The notes: generated by a model not told the origin, from the letters alone. Shown: positions 1-12,972, counted from the stretch's first letter. The stretch is DNA of 58,239 nt from Kluyvera sichuanensis (GCF_014218705.1 NZ_JABBJF010000029.1:1-58239), one strand, 5' to 3'. Numbers and translations are program-made.

Positions 1-76
1 TGGTGGGTGATGACGGGATCGAACCGCCGACCCCCTCCTTGTAAGGGAGGTGCTCTCCCAGCTGAGCTAATCACCC
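1..76 (-). tRNA. valU: tRNA-Val (anticodon TAC)
   Basis: Read on the minus strand this is a complete 76-nt tRNA with a GGGTGAT acceptor strand, D-arm AGCTCAGCTGGGAGAGC, anticodon TAC (complement of 41-43), T-arm GGTTCGATCC and an encoded CCA (complement of 1-3). In E. coli one to three valine tRNA genes and a lysine tRNA gene lie divergent from gltX at this spot, so further tRNA genes probably lie off the left edge. The symbol valU is assigned by position only, since the valU/X/Y genes have the same sequence. Confidence 0.97.
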
Positions 77-93
77 CCGCTGTGTGGAGTCGC

Positions 94-121
94 ATTATAG
101 GGAGAGTTGAAAATGAGTCAA
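94..121 (-). promoter_or_regulatory. sigma-70 promoter of the tRNA-Val transcript
   Basis: On the minus strand a TTGACT -35 box (116-121) and a perfect TATAAT -10 box (94-99) are separated by 16 bases, about 18 bases before the mature tRNA-Val 5' end. A GC-containing discriminator follows the -10, as in stable-RNA promoters under stringent control. The rest of the 247-base gap up to gltX shows no further gene. Confidence 0.8.
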
Positions 122-323
122 CGCCTTTTATAAATAATTTATCTGTTCGTCGTAAAATTAGACGATGTGATCGCAAAACACGCTATGGTGTATGAATTCT
201 ATGCAAAAAATGCAAACCACACGCTTGCGGTGGGAACAACCGAGTGGGAGTGATAGAATATTGCCCACTTCTATTTCCAGGATTTGCCGGTTGTCGGCAT
301 GTTTATAAACGTAAGGCCATTTC

Positions 324-1739
324 ATGAAAATCAAAACTCGCTTCGCGCCTAGCCCGACTGGCTATCTGCACGTCGGCGGTGCTCGTACTGCTCTTTATTC
401 CTGGCTTTTCGCACGTCACCATAAAGGTGAGTTTGTGCTGCGTATTGAAGACACCGATCTCGAGCGCTCAACGCCGGAAGCCATTGAAGCCATCATGGAT
501 GGTATGAACTGGCTGAATCTGGAGTGGGATGAAGGCCCGTACTATCAGACCAAACGTTTCGATCGCTACAACGCGGTAATTGATGAAATGCTGGAAGCAG
601 GTACGGCATATAAATGCTACTGCTCCAAAGAGCGTCTGGAAGCGCTGCGCGAAGAGCAGATGGCCAACGGTGAGAAGCCGCGTTACGACGGTCGCTGCCG
701 CCACGGTCACGAACATCATGCTGACGATGAGCCGTGCGTAGTGCGTTTTGCTAACCCGCAGGAAGGTTCCGTTATTTTTGACGACCAGATCCGTGGGCCA
801 ATTGAATTCAGCAACCAGGAACTGGACGATCTGATCATCCGCCGTACCGACGGTTCCCCAACCTACAACTTCTGCGTGGTTGTTGATGACTGGGATATGG
901 AAATCACCCACGTTGTTCGCGGTGAAGACCATATCAACAACACCCCGCGTCAGATTAACATCCTGAAAGCGCTGAACGCGCCGGTGCCGGTTTACGCGCA
1001 CGTGTCGATGATCAACGGCGACGACGGCAAAAAGCTGTCCAAACGTCACGGTGCGGTCAGCGTCATGCAGTATCGCGATGATGGCTACCTGCCGGAAGCG
1101 CTGCTGAACTATCTGGTGCGTCTGGGCTGGTCCCACGGCGACCAGGAGATCTTCACCCGTGAAGAGATGATCGAGTTCTTCTCTCTGGGTGCGGTCAGCA
1201 AGTCCGCTAGTGCGTTCAACACTGACAAACTGCAGTGGCTGAACCACCACTATATCAATACGATGGCGCCGGAATACGTGGCGACGCACCTGCAGTGGCA
1301 CATTGAGCAGGAAAATATTGATACTCGCGTGGGTCCGCAGTTGAGCGAGCTGGTGAAACTGCTGGGCGAGCGCTGCAAAACGCTGAAAGAGATGGCGCAG
1401 AGCTGCCGTTACTTCTACGAAGATTTCGCTGAATTCGATGCGGACGCTGCGAAGAAACACCTGCGTCCGGTTGCGCGTCAGCCGCTGGAAGTGGTACGTG
1501 ACAAAATCTCCGCCATCACCGACTGGACCGCTGAAAATGTTCACCACGCGATTCAGGCAACCGCCGATGAGCTGGAAGTGGGCATGGGCAAAGTGGGTAT
1601 GCCGCTGCGCGTTGCGGTGACCGGAGCAGGGCAGTCACCTGGCCTGGACGTGACCGTTCATGCGATCGGTAAATCCCGTAGCATCGAGCGCATCAACAAG
1701 GCGCTGGCGTTTATCGCTGAGCGTGAGAGCCAGCAGTAA
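324..1739 (+). CDS. gltX: Glutamyl-tRNA synthetase GltX
   Basis: Cytoplasmic class I aminoacyl-tRNA synthetase that charges tRNA-Glu with glutamate using ATP. The 471 residues equal the E. coli length. The HIGH motif reads HVGG (16-19) after the FAPSPTGYL signature, and KMSKS reads KLSKR (237-241). C98, C100, C125 and H127 form the zinc site typical of the enterobacterial enzyme. The ATG has an AAGG ribosome site seven bases upstream. The gene is divergent from tRNA-Val and convergent with yfeD, with a strong terminator directly downstream. Identification is secure from near-complete similarity to the known E. coli protein. Confidence 0.98.
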   Translation: MKIKTRFAPSPTGYLHVGGARTALYSWLFARHHKGEFVLRIEDTDLERSTPEAIEAIMDGMNWLNLEWDEGPYYQTKRFDRYNAVIDEMLEAGTAYKCYCSKERLEALREEQMANGEKPRYDGRCRHGHEHHADDEPCVVRFANPQEGSVIFDDQIRGPIEFSNQELDDLIIRRTDGSPTYNFCVVVDDWDMEITHVVRGEDHINNTPRQINILKALNAPVPVYAHVSMINGDDGKKLSKRHGAVSVMQYRDDGYLPEALLNYLVRLGWSHGDQEIFTREEMIEFFSLGAVSKSASAFNTDKLQWLNHHYINTMAPEYVATHLQWHIEQENIDTRVGPQLSELVKLLGERCKTLKEMAQSCRYFYEDFAEFDADAAKKHLRPVARQPLEVVRDKISAITDWTAENVHHAIQATADELEVGMGKVGMPLRVAVTGAGQSPGLDVTVHAIGKSRSIERINKALAFIAERESQQ

Positions 1740-1754
1740 TCGGCGTTCAGATGT

Positions 1755-1782
1755 GAAAAAAGCGGGGAAACCCGCTTTTTTT
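1755..1782. terminator. Bidirectional terminator between gltX and yfeD
   Basis: A stem AAAAAGCGGG, loop GAAA, and CCCGCTTTTT with T-runs on both strands. It ends gltX on the plus strand, and its right arm touches the stop codon of yfeD on the minus strand, so the same element serves both genes. Confidence 0.85.
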
Positions 1783-2185
1783 ATACCTTATCGTTCTGGT
1801 CGCCCAGCCCAAGTCGCGCCAGAAAACCGCAAATACCTTCACGGGCCAAAAGCCGACATAAGCGCTCTTGTTCCAGCGGCGTCATGTTGTTCTGCAATAC
1901 GTCGCTAATTTGCCGCCAGACCGCATCTGAAGCATGTGCGGTGTAGCTGCCTGCGGGTTCATCAATTTGATTGTCGTTTGGCAACTGGCGGAAAGCCGGC
2001 GTATTCACCAGAAAATCCATCACCTCATCGGTAATAAAGATAAGCCGTGCGCGGCCGCCTTTAATGCCCGGCATCGGTTCGGTGTGCCAGTTTTTTTCAC
2101 GAATCCAACGGTTGATGGTCTGCCGGGTCATCCCCAGCATCTCAGCCAGCTCTTCCGTGGACATTTTTGCGGGAAGTTTTTTCAT
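1781..2185 (-). CDS. yfeD: YfeD-like helix-turn-helix protein (DUF1323 family)
   Basis: A 134-residue protein with an N-terminal excisionase/MerR-like helix-turn-helix (residues about 8-32, TEELAEMLGMTRQTINRWIR), followed by the family motif GGRARL and a C-terminal helical part ending in a REGICGFLARLGL segment. E. coli has two paralogues, YfeC and YfeD, between gltX and the alanine tRNA genes, and the order here is the same. The gene starts nine bases after yfeC stops, so the two are probably one operon. Its role as a DNA-binding regulator is inferred from the fold; no target is known to me. Confidence 0.85.
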   Translation of the reverse strand: MKKLPAKMSTEELAEMLGMTRQTINRWIREKNWHTEPMPGIKGGRARLIFITDEVMDFLVNTPAFRQLPNDNQIDEPAGSYTAHASDAVWRQISDVLQNNMTPLEQERLCRLLAREGICGFLARLGLGDQNDKV

Positions 2186-2194
2186 AGACCGTGC

Positions 2195-2551
2195 TTAACC
2201 GCGAATTCCTAAACGTTGCAATAAACCGCTAATGCCTTCGCGTAGCAGCAGTGACGTGAGCTGTTTCTGCTCGGCCTCGGTCATTTCATCAACCAGTGTC
2301 AGCAGCAGCGTGTGGAAAGGATTGTCGCTACCGTTCACCGCATAGGGAGCCGAAGACTCAGAGGCGCGCTGGGCGCTATGGATGAATTCCATGACTTCGT
2401 CGTTAACGTGTACCAGACGGGCTTTTCCTCCCTGAACGCCGGGACGGGGTGACGTTTTCCAGCCCTCTTTACGCACCCATTTGTTGATGGTTTGTCGGCT
2501 GTATCCCGTCAGATGAGCAATCTCCTCCGGCGTCATTCGTTCCTTGAGCAT
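2195..2551 (-). CDS. yfeC: YfeC, helix-turn-helix protein (DUF1323 family)
   Basis: A 118-residue paralogue of the downstream gene. It opens MLKERMTPEEIAHLTGYSRQ, followed by TINKWVRKEGW, which is close to E. coli YfeC as I recall it. The helix-turn-helix lies at residues about 7-30, then the GGKARLVHV motif, a variable linker and a conserved LLLREGISGLLQRLGI tail shared with YfeD. The similarity of head and tail between the neighbours suggests an old tandem duplication. The upstream side carries the alanine tRNA promoter in the other direction. Confidence 0.9.
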   Translation of the reverse strand: MLKERMTPEEIAHLTGYSRQTINKWVRKEGWKTSPRPGVQGGKARLVHVNDEVMEFIHSAQRASESSAPYAVNGSDNPFHTLLLTLVDEMTEAEQKQLTSLLLREGISGLLQRLGIRG

Positions 2552-2709
2552 ACAATTTCCTGAGTCGCAGTGTGGGAATTACATGTCCATGTTATAGCAT
2601 CGTTTTATGAGAAAACGTGACAGGTTTAACTCCAACCTGCGAGGAGGCGAGCAATATGGCGCGTTTGCCTGCTTTTTCAGCGATTAGAACTATTTCGCCT
2701 ATTTTGCCG

Positions 2710-2738
2710 TTGACACTGTGTTAGGGAATTCATATTAT
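2710..2738 (+). promoter_or_regulatory. sigma-70 promoter of the tRNA-Ala pair
   Basis: TTGACA (2710-2715), a 17-base spacer and TATTAT (2733-2738), followed by the GC-rich discriminator GCCGCCCG. This is a near-consensus stable-RNA promoter about 30 bases before the first tRNA-Ala gene. Confidence 0.8.
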
Positions 2739-2767
2739 GCCGCCCGTCAACACGACAGCTTTACGTT

Positions 2768-2843
<76 letters not shown>

Positions 2844-2882
2844 AATCCTGCTCCCATCAGGTTTGGAACGTAAAGAAAATGT

Positions 2883-2958
<76 letters not shown>

Positions 2959-2965
2959 AAATTCG

Positions 2966-2993
2966 AAACCCCCGCCTATGGCGGGGGTTTTTT
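2966..2993 (+). terminator. Terminator of the tRNA-Ala transcript
   Basis: Perfect stem AAACCCCCGCC / GGCGGGGGTTT with a TAT loop, continued by further T residues. It lies eight bases after the CCA of the second tRNA. Confidence 0.92.
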
Positions 2994-3143
2994 GCTTTGT
3001 GGATGTGAACAAAAAAACAGCGTTTATATTATAAAAGGCATGCGTAGATCAGGATTTACTCAACTCGGTTTGCTTCGAATAATAACTACCAATAATATTT
3101 GAGCAGTCACTCTACGTACGATAAAGGATATCGGCAGATACGC

Positions 3144-5336
3144 ATGACTGTGCAACGGAGTACCCCTATAAGGAAATTCATCCTGGCATTGGTTATTAGC
3201 CTGGTGATGATTCCTGTTTCTCGATATATCTCTCCGACCGCATTTTATGATGGTCACTCTGTATATCTGGCATGGTTGCCGCTGAGTGTAATGATTGCGC
3301 TGATGATGCTGTTTGGCCGCCATGCTGTGCTGCCTCTGGCGCTAGGCTTTATCGCCACCAACTACTGGCAGCTGCACCTTTCACCTTTTGATTCATTAAT
3401 ATTGTTGTTCTGTCAGTTAACCGCAGTCTGTATTTCCAGCCTTATTCTATATTCCATTTTGGGGCGGCGTTGGCGTCATGGATTAGCTATTCATCATATT
3501 GGCTTACGTATTTTTTGGTTTGGTTTTGCGACGCCGATATTAGCTAAGGTTATGATGTATTTAGTGGGCGAGGTGACTATTGTTCCCGCCGTAATGTTTA
3601 GCTATTTTAATATAACCTCCGTTATTTATGCGATTGTTGATATTCAGGGGCTGGTTTGTGCATCCTTAATATTTACTAAACTATTCTATTATCCAATACG
3701 GATGTGCCTGAATACCCACTATGCAAGAGTATTCTGGCGTAAAAACATTGCGGGCTATACGGGGCTAAGGGGAAAATGCTTCGTTATCTCCTGGTTCCTC
3801 GCGTTGATTTGCATGCTGTTTTTCCTCTGTGCACCGTTCGGTGAGCGCTATTTTGCTGGTTATCTCGTCCCCATTATCTTTATCTTTTTCGCCTTCGGTA
3901 TCAGCCAGCTGTCGTATCCGTTGATCGTTATGAGCTGGACGCTGTCCGCCTTTATGCTGGTGATGTACAACAAAAACTTCCTGCACGGTATCCAAACCCA
4001 ATACTCGCTCTCATTTATCCTGTCGGCGCTGATCTCGTTTACCGTCTGTCTGCAATACATGCTGCAAATTTACCATCGCAGTAAACATCTCAAGCAGAAG
4101 TGGCACGAGCAAGCATTGATTGACCCGTTGACCGGGCTGCCTAACCTGCGCGCGCTAGAGGATTATATGAAAGTGCCTGGCGTAACCAGCGTCTGTTGCC
4201 TGCACATTAAGAACCTGGACTTCCTAAGCCGTCACTACGGCATGATGATGCGTATCCAGTGCAAGCGCAGCATCACCCAGGTGCTGCAGCCTAAGCTCGA
4301 CAGCAATGAGAAGCTGTTCCAGTTGCCGGGCAATGAACTGCTGCTGGTGTTAAATGGACCAGACACCGAAGGGCGGCTCAACCATCTGGTGGATTTCCTG
4401 CTGCGCCAGGATATTCGCTGGAACAACACGCTCTTAACGCTGGAATATGGCATCTCGTGGGGCAGGGTGCGTACGCAGGACGATAATCTCTACCATACGC
4501 TTGGGCAGCTCAGTTGGTTGGCAGAGCAGGCAGGTGAAGAGAGCCAGATCTTGCAATTGGATAACGGTCAGGTGGAGGCTTTTGACGAAACCGGCGACCG
4601 CGTTGTGCTCCTCAACCGCATTAAAAGCGCGCTGGAGTGGGGAAACTTTGTCCTCTACGCGCAGCCTATCAGGAAGCCATCGGGTGAAGGGTACTATGAA
4701 ATCCTCAGCCGATTGGTGGATGCTAACGGCATGGTGATGCCGGATAAATTTATCCCCATCCTGACGCAGTTCAACCTGAGCAAACGCTTCGACATGCAGG
4801 TGTTGGAAAACCTGTTCCGCTCGCTGCCGGCGTTTCCAGGGCAGCGTTTTTCCGTCAACCTGATGCCCTATACGTTGATGCACAAAGAGAGTGCTGCCGA
4901 AATCATCGCGCTGTTCCGACGCTATCGGGTTAAGGTTCAGCGCATCATTATTGAAATTACCGAAGAGCAGGCGTTTTCGAACTCGGATATCAGCATTCAG
5001 AATCTCAATAGATTACGGGAGTTCGGCTGCCAGATTGCGATTGATGACTTCGGCACCGGCTACGCCAACTATGAGCGCCTGAAGCGTCTTGAGGCCGATA
5101 TCATCAAGATTGACGGCGCGTTTGTGCGTGACGTGCTCACTAACCCAATGGATGCGATGATTATTCGTTCCATCTGCGAACTGGCGGAGATGCAGGATCT
5201 GGAGGTTGTGGCGGAATATGTCGAGACCGAGGCGCAGCAGGCGCTGCTAATGGAGCTAGGTGTGGACTATATGCAGGGGTATCTCATTGATAAGCCAAGA
5301 CCGCTTTGCGATATTGGCTACCAGACCGAGTCATAA
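3144..5336 (+). CDS. pdeA: c-di-GMP phosphodiesterase PdeA (MASE1 - degenerate GGDEF - EAL)
   Basis: Inner-membrane enzyme expected to hydrolyse cyclic di-GMP to pGpG. About 290 N-terminal residues form a MASE1-type sensor with several membrane spans. A degenerate GGDEF domain follows (motif position reads PGNEL near residue 394) and then a complete EAL domain, with the EAL signature as EILSR near 519 and the metal/catalytic DDFGTG motif near 634. The ATG at 3144 gives 730 residues, matching E. coli YfeA/PdeA (729); an in-frame TTG at 3099 would add 15 residues and is less likely. The gene sits between the tRNA-Ala genes and nupC. The GGDEF half is unlikely to make c-di-GMP and may bind GTP as a regulatory domain, as known for similar proteins. 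Confidence 0.93.
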   Translation: MTVQRSTPIRKFILALVISLVMIPVSRYISPTAFYDGHSVYLAWLPLSVMIALMMLFGRHAVLPLALGFIATNYWQLHLSPFDSLILLFCQLTAVCISSLILYSILGRRWRHGLAIHHIGLRIFWFGFATPILAKVMMYLVGEVTIVPAVMFSYFNITSVIYAIVDIQGLVCASLIFTKLFYYPIRMCLNTHYARVFWRKNIAGYTGLRGKCFVISWFLALICMLFFLCAPFGERYFAGYLVPIIFIFFAFGISQLSYPLIVMSWTLSAFMLVMYNKNFLHGIQTQYSLSFILSALISFTVCLQYMLQIYHRSKHLKQKWHEQALIDPLTGLPNLRALEDYMKVPGVTSVCCLHIKNLDFLSRHYGMMMRIQCKRSITQVLQPKLDSNEKLFQLPGNELLLVLNGPDTEGRLNHLVDFLLRQDIRWNNTLLTLEYGISWGRVRTQDDNLYHTLGQLSWLAEQAGEESQILQLDNGQVEAFDETGDRVVLLNRIKSALEWGNFVLYAQPIRKPSGEGYYEILSRLVDANGMVMPDKFIPILTQFNLSKRFDMQVLENLFRSLPAFPGQRFSVNLMPYTLMHKESAAEIIALFRRYRVKVQRIIIEITEEQAFSNSDISIQNLNRLREFGCQIAIDDFGTGYANYERLKRLEADIIKIDGAFVRDVLTNPMDAMIIRSICELAEMQDLEVVAEYVETEAQQALLMELGVDYMQGYLIDKPRPLCDIGYQTES

Positions 5337-5376
5337 ATAAAAAGGGCCTGTAACAACGTTACAGGCCCTTTTTTAA
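5337..5376. terminator. Bidirectional terminator between pdeA and nupC
   Basis: A long stem AAAAAGGGCCTGTAAC / GTTACAGGCCCTTTTT with an AAC loop and a T-run on each strand. It closes pdeA on the plus strand and nupC on the minus strand. Confidence 0.93.
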
Positions 5377-5386
5377 TGCGGGTAGA

Positions 5387-6589
5387 TTACAGAACCAGTG
5401 CCGCGATAGAAGCGGACAGGACGCTCACCAGCGTAGAACCGTACACCAGCTTCAGACCGAAGCGGGAAACCACGTTACCCTGCTCTTCGTTCAGGCCTTT
5501 AATCGCGCCAGCGATGATACCGATAGAAGAGAAGTTAGCGAAGGAAACCAGGAATACGGAGATGATGCCGACCGCACGCGGGGAGAGTTCAGCGGCGACT
5601 TTCTGCAGATCCATCATGGCAACGAATTCGTTAGAAACCAGTTTGGTCGCCATGATACTACCCACCTGCAGGGATTCGCTTGCCGGTACACCCATAACCC
5701 ATGCAACAGGATAGAAGATATAACCCAGAATGCCCTGGAAGGAGATGCTGTAGCCGAACCAACCGGTAACGGTCGCGAACAGGGCGTTCAGCGCGGCGAT
5801 CAGGGCGATAAAGCCAATCAGCATTGCCGCAACGATAATCGCAACTTTGAAGCCTGCCAGAATGTATTCACCCAGCATTTCGAAGAAGCTCTGTCCTTCG
5901 TGCAGGTTAGACATCTGAATGTTCTCTTCGCTAGCATCCACGCGGTACGGGTTGATCAGCGACAGAACGATAAAGGTGCTGAACATGTTCAGTACCAGCG
6001 CCGCAACAACGAACTTCGGCTCCAGCATGGTCATGTAGGCGCCCACGATAGACATGGAAACGGTAGACATCGCCGTGGCCGACATGGTGTACATGCGGTT
6101 ACGGGACATTTTGCCGAGGATATCTTTATAAGCGATGAAGTTTTCAGACTGGCCCAGAATCAGGGAGCTGACGGCGTTGAAAGATTCCAGTTTACCCATG
6201 CCGTTGATTTTAGACAGCACAGTACCAATCGCACGAATGATAATCGGCAGAATACGGATATGCTGCAGAATACCGATCAGCGCGGAGATGAAGACGATAG
6301 GGCAGAGCACCTTCAGGAAGAAGAAGGCCAGACCTTTATCGTTCATGCTGCCGAAGACGAAGTCGGTCCCGTTGTTCGCAAAACCAAGCAGTTTTTCGAA
6401 CATTTCGGCAAAGCCGCGTACGAAGCCCAGACCAATGTCAGAGTTCAGGAAGAACCATGCCAGTAAAACTTCAATGACAAGTAATTGAATAACATAACGA
6501 ATGCGAATCTGTTTGCGGTTGGTGCTGACCAGCAAGGCCAGGATCCCTACCACAACGAGCGCGAGAACAAAATGCAAGACGCGGTCCAT
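5387..6589 (-). CDS. nupC: Nucleoside:proton symporter NupC
   Basis: Concentrative nucleoside transporter of the inner membrane that imports pyrimidine nucleosides and adenosine with a proton. Starting at the ATG at 6589 the protein has 400 residues, the E. coli NupC length, and nearly the same sequence (start [13 protein letters not shown]). The hydrophobic segments, the [11 protein letters not shown] motif of the central re-entrant region and the carboxy-terminal [14 protein letters not shown] motif of the family are all present. An upstream in-frame ATG would add 13 residues and is not favoured. It is divergent from mntH across a 335-base control region. E. coli nupC is controlled by CRP and CytR; I saw no clear match to both here. 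Confidence 0.97.
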   Translation of the reverse strand: MDRVLHFVLALVVVGILALLVSTNRKQIRIRYVIQLLVIEVLLAWFFLNSDIGLGFVRGFAEMFEKLLGFANNGTDFVFGSMNDKGLAFFFLKVLCPIVFISALIGILQHIRILPIIIRAIGTVLSKINGMGKLESFNAVSSLILGQSENFIAYKDILGKMSRNRMYTMSATAMSTVSMSIVGAYMTMLEPKFVVAALVLNMFSTFIVLSLINPYRVDASEENIQMSNLHEGQSFFEMLGEYILAGFKVAIIVAAMLIGFIALIAALNALFATVTGWFGYSISFQGILGYIFYPVAWVMGVPASESLQVGSIMATKLVSNEFVAMMDLQKVAAELSPRAVGIISVFLVSFANFSSIGIIAGAIKGLNEEQGNVVSRFGLKLVYGSTLVSVLSASIAALVL

Positions 6590-6833
6590 ATTTGCTCCAA
6601 ACATGAGACGGGTTAAATTTTCTTGCACATTCTATGTAACATCATTAAATAAAACGAGATCTCCATCCCACTATATTTAGTTCCTGTGAGCAAACTCAAA
6701 ATTAGTGATCAAAGATACATTTTTGTGATGTTAAGTAAATGTATGAAAAGTTCCCTTGTTGTACTACTCTCATCTTAAGCGTACACCAAACCCCCGCAAC
6801 CTCCAGTCTGGCGATTGATTCCGGCTATCAGAG

Positions 6834-6880
6834 CAATCATTATCATCTTTTACAAATGAACTTGATAATCATTCGCATTC
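6834..6880 (+). promoter_or_regulatory. Candidate Fur sites upstream of mntH
   Basis: Two stretches resemble the iron box GATAATGATAATCATTATC: AATCATTATC (about 6835-6846) and GATAATCATT (about 6864-6873). They lie about 45-90 bases before the mntH start. E. coli mntH is known to be repressed by Fur as well as by MntR. The match is partial, so each site is a candidate only. The remainder of the 6590-6833 gap is AT-rich promoter DNA for nupC and mntH with no other gene seen. Confidence 0.5.
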
Positions 6881-6890
6881 TGTTAGCCTG

Positions 6891-6912
6891 AAACATAGCA
6901 AAGGCTATGTTT
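6891..6912 (+). promoter_or_regulatory. MntR operator of mntH
   Basis: A perfect palindrome: AAACATAGC, then AAAG, then GCTATGTTT. It matches the known E. coli MntR operator in the mntH promoter, where MntR with manganese represses transcription. It ends 12 bases before the mntH ATG, so it overlaps the 5' untranslated region. Confidence 0.9.
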
Positions 6913-6924
6913 TTGAGGCAGACC

Positions 6925-8157
6925 ATGACAAACAGTCGCGTTGAGAGTAACACCGGTCGTGCAGCGCGCCGTATGCGGCTAGCGCTGATGGGGCCCGCAT
7001 TTATTGCTGCCATCGGCTATATCGATCCCGGCAACTTTGCCACCAACATTCAGGCAGGGGCGAGCTTCGGCTATCAGTTGTTGTGGGTTGTCGTCTGGGC
7101 GAACCTGATGGCGATGCTGATTCAGGTGCTGTCCGCGAAGCTCGGCATTGCCACGGGGAAAAACCTGGCGGAGCAGATTCGCGACCATTATCCGCGCCCG
7201 GTGGTCTGGTTTTACTGGGTGCAGGCGGAAATCATCGCTATGGCAACCGATCTGGCAGAATTTATCGGTGCAGCAATCGGCTTTAAGCTGATTCTCGGCG
7301 TTTCGCTGCTGCAAGGTGCGGTGCTGACGGGGGTTGCCACCTACCTGATTCTGATGCTGCAGCGCCGTGGGCAAAAGCCGCTGGAAAAGGTGATTGGCGG
7401 CCTGCTGCTATTTGTGGCGGCGGCCTATATCGTTGAGCTGGTTTTTTCCCAGCCACAGATGGCACCGCTCGCGAAAGGGATGATTATTCCGTCGCTGCCT
7501 AACTCCGAGGCGGTGTTCCTCGCGGCGGGCGTGCTGGGTGCGACTATCATGCCGCACGTTATTTATCTGCACTCATCTCTGACTCAGCATCTGCATGGCG
7601 GTAGCGCCAAAGAGCGCTATCACGCCACGCGCTGGGATGTGGCGATCGCCATGACCATTGCCGGTTTTGTTAACCTGGCGATGATGGCGACGGCGGCAGC
7701 GGCGTTCCACTTCCACGGTCACACCGGCATTGCCGACCTTGATGAGGCGTATCTCACCCTCGAACCGTTGCTGAGCCATGCGGCAGCAACTATCTTCGGC
7801 CTGAGTCTGGTGGCGGCGGGGCTCTCCTCCACGGTGGTTGGAACGCTGGCAGGTCAGGTGGTGATGCAGGGCTTTATTCGCTTCCACATTCCGCTGTGGT
7901 TCCGTCGTGCGGTGACGATGCTGCCGTCATTTATTGTGATTCTGATGGGGCTCGACCCAACGCGTATTCTGGTGATGAGCCAGGTGCTGCTAAGCTTCGG
8001 CATCGCGCTGGCGCTGGTGCCGTTGCTGATTTTCACCAGCAATCGTCAGTTGATGGGCGAACTGGTCAACACGCTGTGGATTAAACGGATTGGCTGGGTG
8101 ATTGTGGCGATTGTGGTAGCGCTGAATGGGTGGCTGCTGCTGGGAACGTTGATGTAA
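6925..8157 (+). CDS. mntH: Manganese/divalent metal:proton symporter MntH (Nramp)
   Basis: Inner-membrane Nramp transporter that imports Mn(II), and more weakly Fe(II), with protons. The protein has 410 residues from the ATG at 6925; an in-frame ATG six codons earlier lies inside the operator region and is not favoured. The metal-binding motif of helix 1 is intact (D34-P35-G36-N37) and that of helix 6 reads M209-P210-H211. It is almost collinear with E. coli MntH, including the start MTN.RVES..GRAAR. Control by MntR, and probably Fur, is seen in the promoter. A REP-type repeat follows and then ypeC on the other strand. Confidence 0.98.
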   Translation: MTNSRVESNTGRAARRMRLALMGPAFIAAIGYIDPGNFATNIQAGASFGYQLLWVVVWANLMAMLIQVLSAKLGIATGKNLAEQIRDHYPRPVVWFYWVQAEIIAMATDLAEFIGAAIGFKLILGVSLLQGAVLTGVATYLILMLQRRGQKPLEKVIGGLLLFVAAAYIVELVFSQPQMAPLAKGMIIPSLPNSEAVFLAAGVLGATIMPHVIYLHSSLTQHLHGGSAKERYHATRWDVAIAMTIAGFVNLAMMATAAAAFHFHGHTGIADLDEAYLTLEPLLSHAAATIFGLSLVAAGLSSTVVGTLAGQVVMQGFIRFHIPLWFRRAVTMLPSFIVILMGLDPTRILVMSQVLLSFGIALALVPLLIFTSNRQLMGELVNTLWIKRIGWVIVAIVVALNGWLLLGTLM

Positions 8158-8166
8158 TAAACCCGC

Positions 8167-8220
8167 TTGTCCGGGCTACTTTTGATGTGTAGCCCGGACG
8201 AGCGCAGCGACTCCGGGAAA
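8167..8220. repeat. REP/BIME-type palindromic repeat
   Basis: GTCCGGGCTAC (about 8169-8179) and GTAGCCCGGAC (about 8189-8199) are inverted arms around a short loop, followed by a second half CGACTCCGGG. The same TGTAGCCCGGACGAG core recurs at 41713. Such elements lie at 3' ends of genes in enterobacteria, as here between mntH and ypeC. Confidence 0.7.
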
Positions 8221-8223
8221 GTA

Positions 8224-8535
8224 TCAGTGATGATGCCCGTGTCCATGGCCACGACCGCGCCCACGATGATCGTCGCGGTCGCTCCAGCCTTCACGATAGC
8301 CGCGCTCATAGGCTTTGCGGTTATCCCAACCGCGGTGCCAGCCGTTATCGCGGTGATACCAGTTACGATGCCAGTAATCACGATCGCGCCAGCGACCGCC
8401 GTCCCAGTAATTACCGTAATTATCGCGATCGCCAATTTGTAATTTTACGGATGGCAGCAGGGTGATTTCACCAGCATTCGCGAACATCGGGGCCGATGCC
8501 ATCAACACTGCCGCCAGAATCAGTGACCTGAACAT
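8224..8535 (-). CDS. ypeC: YpeC, periplasmic His/Arg-rich DUF2502 protein
   Basis: A 103-residue protein with a Sec signal peptide (residues 1-21, ending FANA before [11 protein letters not shown]). The mature part is rich in Asp, Arg, Tyr, Trp and His and ends in a run of GHGHGHHH. It matches E. coli YpeC, which also follows mntH. The histidine tail suggests metal binding in the periplasm, which would suit the neighbour MntH, but that is inference. The function of YpeC is not established. Confidence 0.9.
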   Translation of the reverse strand: MFRSLILAAVLMASAPMFANAGEITLLPSVKLQIGDRDNYGNYWDGGRWRDRDYWHRNWYHRDNGWHRGWDNRKAYERGYREGWSDRDDHRGRGRGHGHGHHH

Positions 8536-8660
8536 ACTTCTCTCCTATACGATCGTGGCCTGTAAGGCCTGTTAACGCAATATTACAATTCGGTAAATAC
8601 CGCGATTATTGGGGTAACTCTTAAATCGTCAGGAGAGAGCACTTTTTGCTAAAGTCGCCG

Positions 8661-9659
8661 TTATTTTATACTGCGCAGAATACTATCGATGGTTTCGCTT
8701 TCCTCAGCGCTGAAATGCCGATTGCTCAGCATGCCCACTGCATCATCAAGCTGCGCGGTTTTGCTGGCACCAATCAACACCGACGTCACCGCCTGTTGGC
8801 GTAAAACCCACGCCAGCGCCATCTGTGATAGCTTCTGACCACGCTGCTCTGCGATAGCGTTAAGTTGGCGTACGGCTTCCAGCTTGCCGTCGGTCAACTG
8901 CTCTGGCTTCAGGAAGATGCTGCCGCTAGCGGCACGGGAGTCTGCCGGAATGCCGTGCAGGTAACGATCGGTCAGTTGCCCGCCCGCTAACGGTGAAAAG
9001 GCGATACAGCCGACGCCTTCCTGCTGGAGTACCTGAAGCAGGCCATTTTCAGGGCTTCGCTCAAGCATTGAATACTTCGGCTGGTGAATAAGACACGGTG
9101 TACCGAGGTCGTTCAGCATCGCAATAGCCTGACTTGCCAGTTCGGCTGGGTAGTTGGAAAGCCCGATGTACAGTGCCTTTCCCTGACGAACGATATGATC
9201 CAACGCACGCATGGTTTCCTGCAGCGGCGTTTCCGGGTCCGGGCGGTGGTGATAGAAAATATCGACGTACTCAAGCCCCATCCGCTTCAGACTCTGATCG
9301 AGGCTTGAAATCAGATATTTACGTGAACCCCAGTCGCCATACGGCCCGTCCCACATGGTATAACCGGCTTTGCTGGAGATAATCAGCTCATCGCGGTAAG
9401 GCAGGAAATTTTCCCGCAGGATGCGGCCAAAGTTGCTTTCAGCAGAGCCTGGAGGCGGCCCGTAGTTGTTAGCTAAGTCGAAATGGGTGATCCCAAGGTC
9501 GAACGCGTGTTGCAGCAGTTGGCGGCTGTTTTCTACTCGCGTTTCATCGCCAAAGTTGTGCCACAGCCCCAGCGAAACGGCCGGCAGCTTGAGGCCGCTA
9601 TTGCCGCAGCGCTGAAACGTCATGGTCTCGTAACGCGTCGGGCTTGCCTTGTAAACCAT
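8661..9659 (-). CDS. Aldo/keto reductase, Gpr/YghZ-like (AKR14 type)
   Basis: NADP(H)-dependent TIM-barrel oxidoreductase of 332 residues. The catalytic tetrad of the family is visible as D61, Y66 (NNYGPPPGSAE), K97 (SSKAGY) and a histidine at 137/138 (FYHHR). The start MVYKASPTRY aligns with E. coli Gpr (YghZ), an L-glyceraldehyde-3-phosphate reductase that also reduces methylglyoxal, but the protein is clearly a diverged paralogue and shorter at its C-terminus. A GGAGG ribosome site stands before the ATG. It is divergent from ipdC; E. coli has no such gene at this position. The exact substrate is not readable from sequence. Confidence 0.85.
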   Translation of the reverse strand: MVYKASPTRYETMTFQRCGNSGLKLPAVSLGLWHNFGDETRVENSRQLLQHAFDLGITHFDLANNYGPPPGSAESNFGRILRENFLPYRDELIISSKAGYTMWDGPYGDWGSRKYLISSLDQSLKRMGLEYVDIFYHHRPDPETPLQETMRALDHIVRQGKALYIGLSNYPAELASQAIAMLNDLGTPCLIHQPKYSMLERSPENGLLQVLQQEGVGCIAFSPLAGGQLTDRYLHGIPADSRAASGSIFLKPEQLTDGKLEAVRQLNAIAEQRGQKLSQMALAWVLRQQAVTSVLIGASKTAQLDDAVGMLSNRHFSAEESETIDSILRSIK

Positions 9660-9682
9660 TGTGTCCTCCAGATTATCCGGTT

Positions 9683-9698
9683 GTGTATACGCTTACAC
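9683..9698 (+). promoter_or_regulatory. Dyad GTGTA-N6-TACAC between the aldo/keto reductase gene and ipdC
   Basis: A perfect 5+5 dyad with a six-base spacer in the divergent promoter region. Its spacing looks like an operator for a dimeric regulator. I do not recognise the regulator. Confidence 0.35.
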
Positions 9699-9734
9699 TA
9701 GCGAATGTCCACCGACTCGTACACTCCTGAAATC

Positions 9735-12726
<2,992 letters not shown>

Positions 12727-12972
12727 GTTTTTATCCTTTTGACTGAATGCTGAGGTTACTTTGCATTTTCCGGCGTTTACGTTCAGCGCAAATGATGCTG
12801 AAACGATACGGCGCGATAGCGCATCCGGCCTTTGCATCTGATAAGAATGAGGCAAAAAATGTGACCGGGATCGATAATCCTGGGGTGCTCACACAAACGT
12901 CATTGTCGTGAAAGCGCCTTGAATTTACAGTGTGACAAAGATTTATTCTGACTTTAGCGGAGCCGTAACGGA

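Noticed and set aside
468..1547. Long open frame of 359 codons antisense to gltX
   Set aside because: It lies wholly inside gltX on the other strand; the high-GC codon pattern of gltX keeps this frame open, and the translation resembles no protein family.
6680..6760. Possible CRP sites upstream of nupC
   Set aside because: TTGTGATGTTAAGTAAAT has only one good half; the evidence is too weak to list although nupC is CRP-controlled in E. coli.
8046..8442. Open frames of about 90-130 codons rich in Ala, Ile, Thr and Val over ypeC, in the other two frames and strands
   Set aside because: They are shadows of the biased His/Arg/Asp codons of ypeC, which has a signal peptide and an E. coli counterpart.
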